Positions 1 to 14,141 of a stretch of DNA of 64,000 nucleotides are shown here, one piece after another. The translations under genes were made by a program, and so were the position numbers. Below the pieces are notes generated by a model. The model saw only the letters and a list, made by a program, of their open reading frames with translations, searched no databases and was not told the origin of the DNA. Position 1 is the stretch's first letter. Every line of letters starts with the position of its first letter. This stretch comes from Epiperipatus broadwayi (lineage: Eukaryota > Onychophora > Udeonychophora > Euonychophora > Peripatidae). The stretch covers positions 2,270,903 to 2,334,902 of the forward strand of contig JAQFVV010012442.1 of NCBI GenBank assembly GCA_028023455.1. The letters run 5' to 3'.

Positions 1-422
1 AATATTCAGCATTAAAATTAAAATGTTTCACTAGCTCAAATTTAAAATACGAATAAGGTTCAGTTTATAAAAATAAATTAAATAAATATTTAATATTTTC
101 ATGAGACTTGAAGTGAAAATACAAGTGACAAGATAGATTACATTGAGCCAATATCCTACAGGATACTACCTCAATGGCATAAGAACACTACCTCCCCCCT
201 TATTCCTATTTCAAATAAAAAACTCATAGTATTCTTTCGACTTTAATAAATTCTACTCACTAAGATTAAACTAATAATTAAATCTTAATCTCCTATTTGT
301 AATAATCTAGCTCAAATAAAAATCTCAAATTCATAAAGTTTATTCTAAATTAATAAAAAATACGGTAGTAAAATATTAGAAGGGATTTTATGTCATAATC
401 TACTACACTGAAACCAATAATA

Positions 423-594
<172 letters not shown>

Positions 595-3500
595 TTCTTC
601 ATTGTTTAACTAATTCTGGATATCTTTTCTTTTCGTTATATTTTTATTACCATGATAAAATAATAAAATAATCTAATCTAATCTTATATCTTCATGTAAT
701 GATATAACAAATACGTGGTAGCATATGATAATCTGATAAACAAAGGGTGTGTGGTAACTGATAGCATATAATTCAATATACTATTGTGATAACTTATTTA
801 TGACCAATAAAATAATATAAAATTATGATTATTTAATTAAAAGAATACCAATAAAATATTTAAATTCTTAAATAATTCTCTATTTATCTTTTTGTGTAAA
901 ATTATATATTTGTTTCAATTGTTATGAATATATCGTTATTTCATGCAGTGAAGTGGAGAAATAAACAATCCAAACACAAAATTTTGAAAAACAAATTTTA
1001 ACAAAGTTTATTAATAACAACAAAATAAAATAAACAATTTATGTACACTATTTACAGTGGATATCCTTATCTTATACTTTACAATTTTATCTACTGAGTT
1101 ATATAAAAAAATAATTTATATTTTAGTTATGTCTTTATTTAGACTTAAGACAAAATAAAATGTTACCATTTGGTTTCTCGTTATGGTTAATTTATTACAA
1201 ATATATTTACTTATTTTATTAGCAAAATATTTCATCCTTAATATTATTAAACTATCTTATTTTTAAAACATTCATAGGAAAACTTTCTACAGAAAATCAA
1301 AATTAACTTTTAATGAGTATGGATTTCTCAAAATATTAAAAAATTTTCATCTTGCAAAGTCAAAGATGTTACATAAAATATTCGTCCAAAATTCAGTACT
1401 AGATTTTAGTGCTTTATCACACGATGTTTACTAATCATAATATATTCTTATTTAGCCTTACTTTACTATGATATAAGTGTAATCATCAATATATTCCTAT
1501 TATTCAATAAACAAAAAATATACTATGCATATTCCCTACATTTATTATATATTATTGTATTTTTAAAATATGCAATACTTATTTTCTCTTAAAAATAATA
1601 ATAAAGCATTCAAAAATAATTAACATTTTAAAGAAAATATCTTGTTTAGATACTCTATTCCAAAATTTATATTTCATTTCCGAAATAAATTCAAAAATAT
1701 ATTCTATGATTCTTTCCTTTCCTTAGGATTCATTGGACCTTCAATTTCAAGTTATAAAAGTCTGCTCCTTATAAGCAAATAAACCAATCTTATACAAAAC
1801 GATAGCATAACCTAAGCTCTAAATTATTTACCATTTCTTTTCAAAATATCTTACTGAACAATGCAGTTACATGAAATAAAGATAGTGAAACAGATGTATA
1901 GGATTTAAGGAAGAAAGCTAGAGTATCACTCATAATATATCTCAAAAACATGGCACAGTGCAAAGAGGTATAACCTTTACCTGTCTAATAACCTCTAATA
2001 CATGAAGATGTTAAAGCTATTTCTTCAGCTTTATTAGAACATCAAATATTTAAAGAAATATAAAACACTGTCCAAATAAAATGTATACCAGTCATAGGGC
2101 TTTGTTAACTATGCTTATATCCACATAAAGACTAAATATTATTTCTATTCCTTATCATATCCTATTTTTTAAAAACATCATCTTGGTTTCCTGTTCACTA
2201 AGTATCTCAACATTATTTTTCAAGATTTTCCACATCTTACATCGATAAATAACTATCTACATTTACAAAACAATAAATAAAATTCACTGATAATTAAATG
2301 ATCCCACTGTTCCACAAGAAAAGTTTGTCTACTTCATCATTCTGTATGCTTAATCATATACAATCTAATCAGACAATACTTGAATATCCTAACATAAAAA
2401 TTTTAAAAGAATCACATAAATATTTGTTATTATGTTGGATTATATCATTAATATAAAAAATTGTCGTATGCATATTTCCAAATCAACCTAATCTCATAAT
2501 GTTTTTAAAAATGTTGTATAAAATGCTTTACATATAATTAAAACTTTTACACTTCATCCTTACGATTAATGGGTTATCTAAAGAAAACAAAAATATGCAT
2601 TATAAATTATTAATAGTTATTACTATTACCAAATAACCTTTATCTAGTCATCATGTTCAGTAGGCTTCCTTTATCCACTAGTACTTAACATCACATACAT
2701 AAAAAAAGACACATCTATACGTTTTATTTAAAATATTCTTATCTAAATTATTAGATTATATTATATTATAAATTTTATGTAATTAACAAATTAATGTTTT
2801 ATGTTTTTCTAATCTTATAAAATAGAGAAAATTTACATTTAAACTAAGTTAGTAAAAAATAAAAAAATCAAGACTATAATTACTTTTTCTTCATTAATTC
2901 TTTACTTGATAAAAGTCCTTGATAGAGTTCATAAAACTTATTATTTCTCTAATTTATTTTTTTTTAAATGTTCCTCCTAAAAATGCATTATACTTTAAGA
3001 GCATTTTCCCCCACTCCGTTGCTATGACGATGAACAAGAATAATCCATTGAGGGTGTTTAGCTAGCAATTTTTTAAAACAATAGTAAAAAAAAATAATTC
3101 GACGTCTTTAAATCTTAAAAAATATAATAAAATCCTTGTTAATCCATTTTAGTAAATTTTATAAAACAATAATCCTTGGTTTTACTGTTTTTAAATATTT
3201 ATTATTAAAGATTCATTACGCTAAACTAATCCCGTGAAGCTCTAAAGATGCATTTTTAATATTTGTGAGACTAGAAGTTTTTTTAATATCATAATTCCTT
3301 AACAAAATCTTCTCTATAAGCTCTTTTTAATTCTTGTAAAATATATATTTTTAAAAATGTTTCCTTCAAAAAGGATTAAACATTCTATTTTTTTCATTAT
3401 TATATTTTATGATAATTCATAAGATATAAGTATCTTATCCTTTTTAAAATTCCTGGATAAGCTTATAAATAATGCATCACAAATTTTTTCTAGATGGCAA

Positions 3501-4738
3501 ATAGTTGTCCATTTAAGCTTCCAGCATAATGTCCAAATTATTTTTTGTACCAGAACAGTTCTCCAGTTAAGCATTAATATAATGGCATCAATGAACATAC
3601 TATGCATTTTCATAGTATTATAATTTATACACATTTTACTTATTATATCCATTTGTTTCATTGCGAAGTTTAGGTTAAATTTTAGATAAAATAATCCTAG
3701 CAAGCAACTTTTAAAAATTAACAAACCATTTAAATGAAGTTAAAAATATATTGTATTTTAAATTCTCTTTTGCAAAATACTTCTTAAAAAATATCAATTA
3801 GTTTTTGCAAATAAAACTATAAGAAAGTACTACAAATTGACTAAAATAAAAATGTTAAAGTACTATCTCTTTGATAGCTACTAATATACCTTTCTCTGGT
3901 TTCAATCCATTTTTAATCTCCTCTGATACCCCCCATGCAATTCATATTTATATTCTAGAAAATACATCATTTGATTGGCTGATTCTCACTTTTAGCTTGA
4001 GAATAAATTTACATATTTTCAATTTTTTACAGAATTAAATCTTTAAAATAAAAATTTATGATGTAATAACTCAAAAATGTTATTTAAAATACTTCTTTTA
4101 AATCAATTATTACTTTATCCAAATTATTTAAACATTTAAAATAACTTTTAAAATAATATTTTAATATTTATTCCACTTTTAATATTCAATTTATCTAGTT
4201 TTATTTAAATAAAATATTTAATTTTTATATTATGAGTGTATTCACCTTAATTACATCATTTAAGCATGTTATACGATAGTTAACTTAATATTTAATATTT
4301 GCTTTATGCTAGGTAATCATTACATCCAATTCTATAATGCTATTTTAAAATATTTCAAACCTTGTTAATTTAAACTCAAACAAGCATGTGTGTGACAGTA
4401 TGTAGTATACAAGTCACATGATTAATAAAATTTAAGACAGACGATTTTTTAATCTATTTCCTTGTCTGAATTTATAAAATTGCTACACTTATTATATTAA
4501 ATAAAATAATTATAAAAATTAGGAAAAATAATTTAAAATATAGAATCAAATACAATTTTCACCATCACAAAGTTTATTTTTAAAATATACTATATTAATT
4601 TTGACTATTATAGATGATTTATAAATTTAAATATAACATTCATTAACTATAAGTTTTAAACTATTAAAATCGACAAATCCATTTACTTCTGTTTCTAATC
4701 ACGACTCAATCCTTTTTTCTTTTCAAAAATATACAGTA

Positions 4739-4834
4739 CATATAATTCTATAATTAAAAATCACTTCTTTTCTTTTCAAAAACTTTATTTGATGTATATA
4801 TATATATATCCATTTTTAATTATAGAATTATATG
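4739..4834. repeat. Hairpin: 23-bp perfect inverted repeat
   Basis: Arms at 4739-4761 and 4812-4834 are perfect reverse complements (core TATAATTCTATAATT) around a spacer of 50 bases containing a short (AT)n run. Such a structure could be a tiny MITE or a chance AT-rich hairpin; no clear target duplication is seen. Confidence 0.6.
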
Positions 4835-5112
4835 GCTATATTAAAATTGAATTTATTAAATATACTTTTAATATTTATGGCTGTGTTATTTAATATGGCC
4901 AGCTTTTACAACCATATGCAACAATATTTTAAGCTTTACTTAACTACTTTTAAATGGTTCACTATAATTTTATACTCTACATATTTTCTTCAGCTTCAAA
5001 TTGTACTTTATAATATAATTGACAAACTATCATTAACAGATCAAAAGAACATATTCTAAACTTTAAAATTTTTAGTAACTGACTGTGATGAACTATTACT
5101 GACCTATAGAAA

Positions 5113-5120
5113 AGGGCACA

Positions 5121-5159
<39 letters not shown>
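5113..5159. repeat. Compound (AT)n(GT)n microsatellite with GGGCACA edge
   Basis: (AT)n runs directly into (GT)n. The left edge AAAAGGGCACAATATAT is the reverse complement of ATATTGTGCCCTTTT in the SINE-like tail at 8000-8017, which suggests the array is a repeat-element tail. Confidence 0.85.
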
Positions 5160-7902
5160 GGTGTGGTCCTAGCACATGGAAACTGTGATATAAATGAAAG
5201 ATAATTTTAACTAAGAATCCTGCTATGCTAGCTTAGCACAGAAGACAAAATATAATATTGGAAAAAAATTATCTTATGAAAAATACCTACTATTGGGGAG
5301 AGCAATCTTTTGATGTACAATATAATTAGAATACAACAATAATAAAGCCAAATGCATCGCACAACTATTAAAATGGGAATAACACACATCATTGGCATAA
5401 CCATGGCAAGATAAAAATATCATTTTACAAAAAATATAATTATTTATCTTTAAAAATTAATACACTGGCTAATGTACAAAACCAACAAATAAATACAACT
5501 CAAAGTGACTTTAAAAATACTTTAAATAGCATAATAAATTTTGCAAATAGTAAGAAATATACATATTTTGAAAATAAAATGGATATAAATTACAAATGCC
5601 AAAATACTAAATTTAATAAATATATTAACTTATTAATAAACTTATATTAAAATTACTATATTATATTAGTTAAAACTTTTGTAAGCTTCTGATAAAAACC
5701 AGATACTTTCCATTTACCTATAAGTAGATAGAAACTGCACATTGATAATATTAATTCTAGTTAATGAAAGAAATATATGTATTTTCTTTACCTGGACATG
5801 TATATAAAATAATTTACTTTAAGCCAGAATAAAAATAAATACATCAATTTTATCTTATCCCATATAAGAATAAAATGCATAATTTTTACCTTATAATTAA
5901 TAACACTTTTGCATAATAATAAAATTTAAAAAAAAACATTTTTTAAACACTAATAATCCTTTAGCCAAAATCCACCATGTTGAACTACTTGATACAGGCA
6001 ACAATGTCCTCAAGACAGTGAATCATGTTAAAAGCAATGTATCCATAATTTGTTAACTTTTAAAATAGCATGAATATTAATGATCTTTCTGAAAGAAATT
6101 GCATGCACAAAACAACACTGAAGTATTTACTACAACAGATTTGAATCTTTTTTCATTCACTTCTTTGCTTATTTTATAAAGTTTGCTATAGCTTGTTTTA
6201 TTTCATTTAACCAAACAAAAGATATATTATTAAGAATAGTTCTTTTACCTTTCTGTGGATATATTTTTGGGAAATAAAACTTCCTTTATTTTAAAAGAGC
6301 ATTCCATGTTATTAGTTAAATTTATCACTTTAGTTACTCAAAAGTAAAGGCTAATGACAGTAATTAATAAATCACTTTTCCTTCAAAATAACCAATTTGA
6401 CCAGCTTTCACATTAAATAATATAGTTAAAATTTAAAAATCTTCTTTCTTTTTATTATTGTTCTTCATTTGAGATAATATTTTGCAAATATTTTTTAGCA
6501 ATGCTTATGCTCTTTTTACATTAGAAATTTTTTTTTTTTTTAAATTATTAAGAATAATGTCTCAGAGATTTTACTGAATAAATTTCCTTTCACTTCAGAA
6601 AATATGTGAGTCAGCACTTAATAAATATTATGAAAAGAATATTAAAATTATTCATCTTCTAATTCAAAAATTAATTATTTTCAAGTCCAATAAAGTTAAT
6701 TTCTTTGAAGCATTTTAGATAATACAAAAATAATTACATTTAAAATTATTCTGATAATAATGAGTTAAACTAGTTTTTTTAATGCTAAACAAAGTTGTGC
6801 ATAAGCTAGATATTTATGTAATAAATAATTTAAAGTTTTCCTTTCTCTTTAATATTACAACAAATTCAGTCAACTTGTTAATGAAGAGTTGAGACTTGAG
6901 TTCATTAAAGGTAAGGAATATTAATGAAATTAGTAAAGTATAGAGTTCATACAGTACCTTGAAAATACAGAATTATACTATCTCTACCTTGGAAAAAACA
7001 TTTTAGATTCATTACTAAGTAGAAAGCATCAGTTTTTCCTATGGCATCTTTGCTAGTTTTTTTTGGACCTTCTTGATTAGATTAAGTAAGCAAACACAAT
7101 ACATTTTTTTAAATTTAGAAATACATAACTATTTGGAAAATAACAAAAATTTATTAAAAAAATATCACTGTCATTTAAATTAAAATTTGAAAACTAAATT
7201 ATAATGCCTTTCTGAGGATTGACAGAAAACACAGAGAATGCAACCCGTGAGCACAGTGAGAGCTTCCACATACACAGTTCTACTATTTATAACTTCCATA
7301 TTTTGATGAGTATTAAATTAGCCACTCATTGTTTTTACGCTTTTATTATTAATTATTTATACTATAATAAGGAACTAAAAATAAAATTACATAACAGTAA
7401 TCAATTTCAAATTTTCATGTAATAGATTGTAGTAAATTTCAATTAAACTCTAATTGACTTTTAAAACTTATTAAAAAAAATAAAAAACTAATAAAATTAA
7501 TTATTTTATAATATCACTTTTAAATAATTATAAGTATTTTTATTTATTAGAAGCTCCAATGTTCTTTTATTTTAAATAGCTTTTAATAATAAATTAACTA
7601 TAAAATATTATTAGATAATTAAATGAACTTAACTAAAATTTATTTCAATAAATAACATTTTAAACTAGTGTGCATGCATTTATATTCATACACACACACA
7701 CACACACCCTGGAACTTCTTTTTATTCTTTGAACTTCAATTTAATATACCAAATATTAAACCTATCAAAGAATAAATATTTTTCAATATTTTATTTTATA
7801 TTTAATAAATTAACTTCATTACCTTTACCTCCTTTAGCAGCTTTTAATCAGGCTAAATATTTTAACTACTTTAGTAATATTTTATAACTAATAAACTTAT
7901 TA
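5160..7902. other. AT-rich noncoding stretch
   Basis: I see no coding frame with a recognisable domain, only poly-A/poly-T runs and a short (CA)n at 7690-7707. A 67-codon open frame at 7219-7422 shows no domain and biased AT composition, and is not called. Confidence 0.6.
7690..7707. repeat. (CA)n microsatellite
   Basis: About nine CA units in otherwise AT-rich DNA. Confidence 0.9.
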
Positions 7903-7908
7903 ATTATT

Positions 7909-8029
7909 GGTGGTTGAGAGTCAGCAACATCTGCTTTACAAGCAGTTGTCCTGGATTAGCGGGTTCGCTTCCCAGCTGATGGTATGATGCATGAGAATAT
8001 ATATATTGTGCCCTTTTGTAGGGGTCTCC
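7909..8029 (+). mobile_element. tRNA-derived SINE (tRNA-like head plus ATATATTGTGCCC tail)
   Basis: A tRNA-like head is visible. An A-box-like TGGTTGAGAGTCAG lies at 7911-7924. An anticodon-like arm at 7930-7946 has loop TTTACAA (anticodon TAC, valine-like) on a four-pair stem. A good B box, GGGTTCGCTTCCC, lies at 7961-7973. The acceptor stem does not close and no CCA end is seen, so this is not a functional tRNA. The tail ATATATATTGTGCCCTTTT recurs inverted at 5112-5130. Pol III SINEs have this head-body-tail layout. A second, worse copy lies at 37961-38048. Confidence 0.6.
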
Positions 8030-8940
8030 ATAAATTGATGTATTAATTTATTTAAAAAAATTTAAATTTAAGATATATTTAGCTATATGATGTTAATTTT
8101 GTTTATAACAATCTTTTTAAAAGTATAATTAAAGTAATTCATGAGTATTTGATATGTAAAGATTGTGCTGATGTTTGAGAGAGACATTTCAATGGGAATG
8201 ATAATAGTATATGGTTGGGAAAACTGGCCATAAGCAATACTGCATTAATAAATTTAATAAATAAATTTTAAAGTTAAAGTTTTAAAAGACAAGTTAAAAT
8301 TAAATGCATATATTTATTGTTGATAAAATTAATATTTAATAAATGAATATAAATATTTTAATTATTAGTAGTACGTAATAGAAGATTAACATTTGATCTT
8401 AATACTATCGAATTATTATTTTAAAAATTGTTATAAGATATTATTTATTTTAAAAAATATTTATTTTTAAAAAATGAATTGTTAGTTTATTTTTAGATTA
8501 TTACAAGCGTCTGTAGCTTTGTTGTAAAAAACAGATGTTAATTAGACACATACACACATCCTTTGAAGTTTTTTTTAGTAAAGTTGCAAAGCTATTTTAA
8601 GAATTCTGTTATAAAATTTATAAATATTATATTTGCTATCATGAAATAAAAATAAAGATAATTAATGTGAAATATTAAATCTGATTTTTAAAATACTGCT
8701 TAAAAACATAACGAATAAAAATAGACTTAATTTGTTTATAAAAATAATCTTATAAAAGTTAAACGTGAAATTAAGTAAGAAAGAATGTTTTAAAAAAAAT
8801 GTTTAATAAATTTAAATAAATGACAAAGATTAATTTAAGAATTTAATAATGTGAAAAATAATAAATATTAAAAGTCATTATTTATTTTTAATTCTGTCTT
8901 GTTGGTGAAATATGTAAATAAGCTAGCAAGTCGATTGTTT
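8030..8940. other. AT-rich noncoding stretch
   Basis: Nothing recognisable beyond simple A/T runs. Confidence 0.6.
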
Positions 8941-8945
8941 AATTA

Positions 8946-8979
8946 ACCAATCAAGTGGGAGTTTTCTTCCGGTATAAAA
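8946..8979 (+). promoter_or_regulatory. CCAAT plus TATA-box-like sequence
   Basis: CCAAT (8947) and GGTATAAAAC (TATAAAA at 8973-8979) lie 26 bases apart in a patch slightly richer in G+C than its surroundings. The spacing is compatible with a pol II core promoter, but TATAAAA is expected often by chance in this composition. No consensus initiator sits about 30 bases downstream. Confidence 0.25.
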
Positions 8980-9209
8980 CCAAGGTTCAATTGTTCGGAG
9001 GGGACTTGTGATTGAAATTCTAAAAGTAAATGGTGCTATTAGAAATAGCTAAGTAATTATAGACGCTCTCAAAATCATTTTAAAATTATAAGAGAGTAGT
9101 TTTTTTTAAAAATAATTTATAAAAGTTACCGATAAATATGCAGTGTTAATTTATTGTAGTTCCCTATTGATCGTTTCCTTATTGAAGCTCAATTTACTAT
9201 CAAATAATC

Positions 9210-9374
9210 ATGAGGACATCATATAAGGATAAAATGTATTGGAGACTTTATACTGAAAATTTAACAAACGCTGGATTGACTAGGAGAGTTATTAGATGCC
9301 TAACAGTAATACGTTGGACTTGGTATAAATTTAAAAAACTAATGGTAGTTAATTTCTATAAAATAGATATTTGA
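9210..9374 (+). CDS. Possible 54-codon ORF, unknown
   Basis: An ATG at 9210 opens 54 codons ending in TGA at 9372-9374. The predicted peptide is basic and rich in aromatic residues (RTSYKDKMYWRLY near its start, then Trp-Thr-Trp-Tyr), unlike the Ile/Asn/Lys low-complexity frames around it. It lies about 230 bases downstream of a CCAAT/TATA pair. A second coding-like stretch of about 37 codons (ending HHWMLCNMF) lies at about 9900-10012 in a different frame. I recognise no family. It may be an exon, a transposon relic or chance. Confidence 0.2.
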   Translation: MRTSYKDKMYWRLYTENLTNAGLTRRVIRCLTVIRWTWYKFKKLMVVNFYKIDI

Positions 9375-11349
9375 AAAAAATGAGAAATACTTCTTTATGA
9401 AGCAAGTATTTGTAAAGTATAAATTTAAATATATATCTTGGTAAAGATATAATATGTAACAGTAATTATATAAATATTTGCCTTGTTAAGTCTTTATGGT
9501 ATAAAAGACTAAATTCTGACAATTTTAAAAGGCAAATAAATTGGAGATTTAATAAGTAAAGAAACACTTATAAGTAAAAATTATTGTATTATTAAAGTCT
9601 GAACGCTGGTCGTACAAAAGACTTTAAAAGTAATCTTACATAAATATCTGTTACGGAATGCGCAAATATACATGTGGATATCCAAATCAATTAAAATAAT
9701 TAAACAAGAACTTTGTAAATTATAGACTAATTCTAAAAAATAATAACTTTTAAATAATAATATTTTTCCTTAAGAAGAAATGAATTCGGATCTCATAAAC
9801 TATTTTAATTATTATTTTCTTCTTATGATGGAACTGACTTTTATTTATTTATTTTTTTAAAAAAAAGAACGTTTTCATTTATTCCATAAAAACTTTTAAA
9901 AAACACGTGATGTACCGGAAAAGGAAGTAATGTTTGGTGAAAATTTGTACCTAGGAAAAAGAACAATTATAGCTGGAAGAAGACACCATTGGATGCTATG
10001 TAATATGTTTTAATTATTAACTAACATAAATATTTAATTAATTATTAATTTATTGAAAGATAGGAAAGGTACATTTACATTTTTTTTTAAATAATAACTA
10101 AATACTAATATAACTTTTTATTGCATAAAGTTTATTTTATAATTATACAACACATAATATTTTAAAGAATAATTGTTGAGTGTAAATGTGAAATTATTTT
10201 GTAAAACTGGAATCTTGGAGGACATCATGTGATGGACTGTACATTGAAGTATCATTTATGGTAAAAATTGTGTAATAATAATAATAATTTGATGTATTTA
10301 CTATGTTTTCTTTAGATCAACCAAATGTTATATGATTATTGAATGAATGTATTAATGTTTAAATAATATACACGCACAAGATTAATAATAGCAGTTTTAT
10401 TTTAATATGCATATTTTAAATTGATGATATAAATTTAGTACAACGTAATATGAAAACCTAGAAATAATTATATGATTCTTTCGTGAATAAATTTTAATGT
10501 TTCTGTTACAATATTAGGAATTAGATTTTATTAGCGTAAGTTATTTATTTTTCTTTTCAAGTTAGTAAGAAGTATATAAAGTCTATATTTTTTTTATTTT
10601 TTTATTTTTATTAGATAAGTAAGTTAATTTTACGTAGAAATATATATCTTGATGGAAGGCTTATTGTATATAGAGGATGAGGTATAGGAGAGTTTGGATC
10701 GTTATTATTTTTTTTTAAATTGGTCATCTATTTTTCTGAATTTAAATAAAGTTAAAATGATATTTGTAGATAGAAGTTTATTAGGAGGAAATAGGAATAA
10801 CAAGTAAAAGTGTAATAGTTTAAGTATGAAAAGAATCATAGAATTTTATTTGATATAATACTTTATAAAAATTGAAATTAGTGAATAATTTAAAATGTTA
10901 TTTTTAAAAGAACATATACCTATTGCATATTTTGATAAGACATGTGGTATGACATTATATCGGAATGAAATAAACAGTGATAATCAATAATTGTTATTGT
11001 ATTATAAGGTTCTATCAGTTTATACATTAATTGATCTTTGAGTAATATTAATGGTACATTTAATACATACTAGTACATTATAATAAAAATAGCAGTAAGA
11101 CTTAAATGAAATAGCATTTTAATTATTAAAGTTTGTTTATTTACATACATGTTACATGAATGATATCTTACATAAAACTTTTTCTTATATTAATTGATAA
11201 CAAATGATTTTTATTAAAATTAAAGTCATAAACTTAATTAAATGTTATTGGTAGAACATTTAATAAATGTATAAATTATCTATTTATGATTATGGAAATA
11301 GTAACAGTGTAAAACTTGTATTATTATTTTTCTTATTTTTGTTTATTTT
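9375..11349. other. AT-rich noncoding stretch
   Basis: No recognisable domain apart from the short coding-like stretch near 9900-10012 noted with the preceding ORF. GAGGACATCAT occurs at 9211 and again at 10217. Confidence 0.5.
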
Positions 11350-12300
11350 CTTTAGTTCCATTTAAATGTAAATAGTGTAAATAAATTATTTGTTAAAGTT
11401 GATGTAAATAAATTTGTTAAGTTGTTTAAAAGATGTGTTGAATTCATTATTTTACACCACAGCATTTGACAACAGATAATTTGAAAGTACATAAAAATAT
11501 AAATTTATCCTTTTATTATTTGAGAAAGAAACACAATATTTTCATAATATAACTTATAGAAATTGATTGACATTAACATATAATATTACAATGGTCATAA
11601 AATAATTATAATGCACAATATAAAAGTATAAGATTATTTATTGCCACAAATTGTTGAATTATAAGATTTTGGTTTATTTTAAAATTAAGATACTATATGG
11701 AAATGAAAGACATGTATATGATTTACTTATTTTCTTAATGATTAAAAGTATAATCCAATAGATAAGATTAAGATATACCCTAAAGATTATTATTGTTAGT
11801 GATTATTATTAGAATAAGTTAGGTGTATTTAGGTTTGATATTAAATCCCTTATCATTCCTGTCTACATGAATTATTATTACTTTAAGATAATTAGAAGAA
11901 CCTGAGATCATTTTAATTATATTTCCTTAACAATAGATTGAGATTTATTTATCTATTATTATTAAAGATAGTTCATTTATAAATGTCATAAGAGTGCTGT
12001 AGAGTTAGGAATGAGATAATGAAGAAGTAATAGTATTCTTATGCCATTGAGATAGTGTCTTGGAGAGACATTGACTCAATGTAAGTCCAATTACCAATTG
12101 TAACTTCACTTCACAGTCTCATGATTTTATTAAATATTTATTTAATTAGTACATAATATTGAACTATATTAATTTTTGATAAGTTTGTAATAAATCTGAT
12201 AAGTTATAATAATATAAAATATATTAAAGATAGTTGTACATATTTTAGCCGAGCATAATGATTTGATTGAGCTAGTCATATTTTAATTATATCATATATC
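11350..12300 (-). repeat. Inverted partial copy B of the duplicated block
   Basis: Read on the minus strand this matches bases 1 to about 1060 of block A. ATTAAATAAATATTTAAT, then CATGAGACT..GAAGTGAA, then ACATTGAG and CTCAATGGCATAAGAA occur in the same order and spacing. A degenerate TAA tail lies near 11785-11815, and the AAATAGTGTAAATAAATT stretch at 11370 matches 1035-1055. Only about 950 bases are recognisable, and the inner limit is vague. Confidence 0.5.
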
Positions 12301-12313
12301 GAGAAGTGAGGGT

Positions 12314-12315
<2 letters not shown>

Positions 12316-12399
<84 letters not shown>
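12316..12399. repeat. (AT)n microsatellite, about 42 units
   Basis: Perfect alternating AT, entered from the left by GGGTACA. Confidence 0.98.
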
Positions 12400-12402
<3 letters not shown>

Positions 12403-12774
12403 ATTAACATTAATAAACCTCCCCTGGAATTCCAGCTTTATAATACAGCACATAAAATTAATTTTAAATATGTTAATTTATCTAGCATTAAAATTTGACT
12501 GAATAAAAATTTAATTTCAATTCCTACAATATTTTATTATTTGAATATTCACTTATAATCATCAATATCAATGTTGTCTGTTACAACAATTTTATGCTAC
12601 TGATATTGAATAATAATTAAATATAATCGCTGTCATAGCCTGCCATAGCTATTTACCCAACGGAACTTATATAATCAAATGTATTATCATATAAACATTA
12701 TGAAAAATATTGTCTTTTTTATCAGAACTTTAAAATAAGACTCTCAAATATTACCAAGGGCATAGCATAGAGTT

Positions 12775-12777
<3 letters not shown>
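12400..12777. other. Noncoding stretch between two (AT)n arrays
   Basis: No gene seen. The stretch separates two long (AT)n arrays that both begin with ACA on their left edge. Confidence 0.7.

Positions 12778-12857
<80 letters not shown>
12778..12857. repeat. (AT)n microsatellite, about 40 units
   Basis: Perfect alternating AT; left edge GTTACA. Confidence 0.98.
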
Positions 12858-12859
<2 letters not shown>

Positions 12860-13429
12860 AACTTATAAATCAATATTTGTATTCCAATTATAATGAAAAT
12901 ATATATAATTTCACGAAACAATACAATAATTAATACAGTAAACATTTTTTTAAAAAAAATATCAACTATAATTTAAATAAAAGTACTTTCAACAATCTAA
13001 GTTGTCATTATCAACTATATTCAAATTCCATTACAAAAAACTGTTATAAATGTATACCAAAACAATTACATCATAAATCAATTTTCTTAAAATTCATTAA
13101 TTTTTATGTTAACAGCTTGACCATTTATTAAATGCTGCTTTCCATACTTTATTAACATAGCTTCCTTAATTTTACGTTTATTGTTATTTCTTTCAATACA
13201 TACAATTTTAACTTTATTAAAACCAAAATCAAAGCCATAATTACATGTAACATTATGATCAAAATGTACAGAAGGTGATATGCCATCATTTTTAACATTT
13301 GCTTGTCTTGATTTTTGTACTCATTTATACTCTGGCTAAAACTTTCAATCTTGATATAATAAAATCGAATTCAAATAATATTTTATGATAATTTTGACCA
13401 CTATATAAGCTCAAATTGATAATAAAGAA
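12858..13429. other. AT-rich noncoding stretch
   Basis: No coding frame or structured repeat recognised. Confidence 0.6.
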
Positions 13430-13762
13430 TATATGGTTCAATTTAAATAAATAATGACATTATAATAATAATCATGAGACATATAGTAAAAGGTAAAGCA
13501 GTAGGATTATATTGAGCATACATCCCAAAAGATACAATCTCTGTAGCATAAGAATACTATCTTCCCCTAGTATAAATCCATAGCATTTTTAAGACTTTAA
13601 AATATTATAAATAATCAAATATAATATTACTAAATAAATTCTAAAAAATTCTGTTATTAAAACATAACTACCTCAGGATATTTTACAAAAATCTCTAATT
13701 AATTTAAAATCTCCTGTAGCCAAGTATGAGAAGGGATTTTGTATCATTCCTTACTACATCTA

Positions 13763-13844
<82 letters not shown>

Positions 13845-13891
13845 TGTAAATAAGCATTTATTTTATATAGTGTATGTAAACAATTGTATTA

Positions 13892-13962
13892 CAGTCAAAT
13901 AATTTATTATTAACACTCGCAAAGCGTATGCACAATTAGCGTGAAAGGCTGATATTTGACTG
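13892..13962. mobile_element. 71-bp MITE-like palindromic element, copy 1
   Basis: Terminal inverted repeats CAGTCAAATA...TATTTGACTG are flanked on both sides by TA (13890-13891 and 13963-13964), as expected of Tc1/mariner or pogo-type insertions. The interior (CTCGCAAAGCGTATGCACAA) is richer in G+C than its surroundings. There is no coding capacity. Confidence 0.6.
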
Positions 13963-13968
13963 TAATAA

Positions 13969-14024
<56 letters not shown>

Positions 14025-14071
14025 TGTAAATAAGCATTTATTTTATATAGTGTATGTAAACAATTGTATTA

Positions 14072-14141
14072 CAGTCAAATAATTTATTATTAACACTCGC
14101 AAAGCGTATGCACAATTAGCGTGAAAGAGTGATATTTGACT

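Noticed and set aside
4832-5059. 75-codon plus-strand ORF
   Set aside because: Low-complexity Leu/Ile/Tyr composition, not preserved in the duplicated block copy C.
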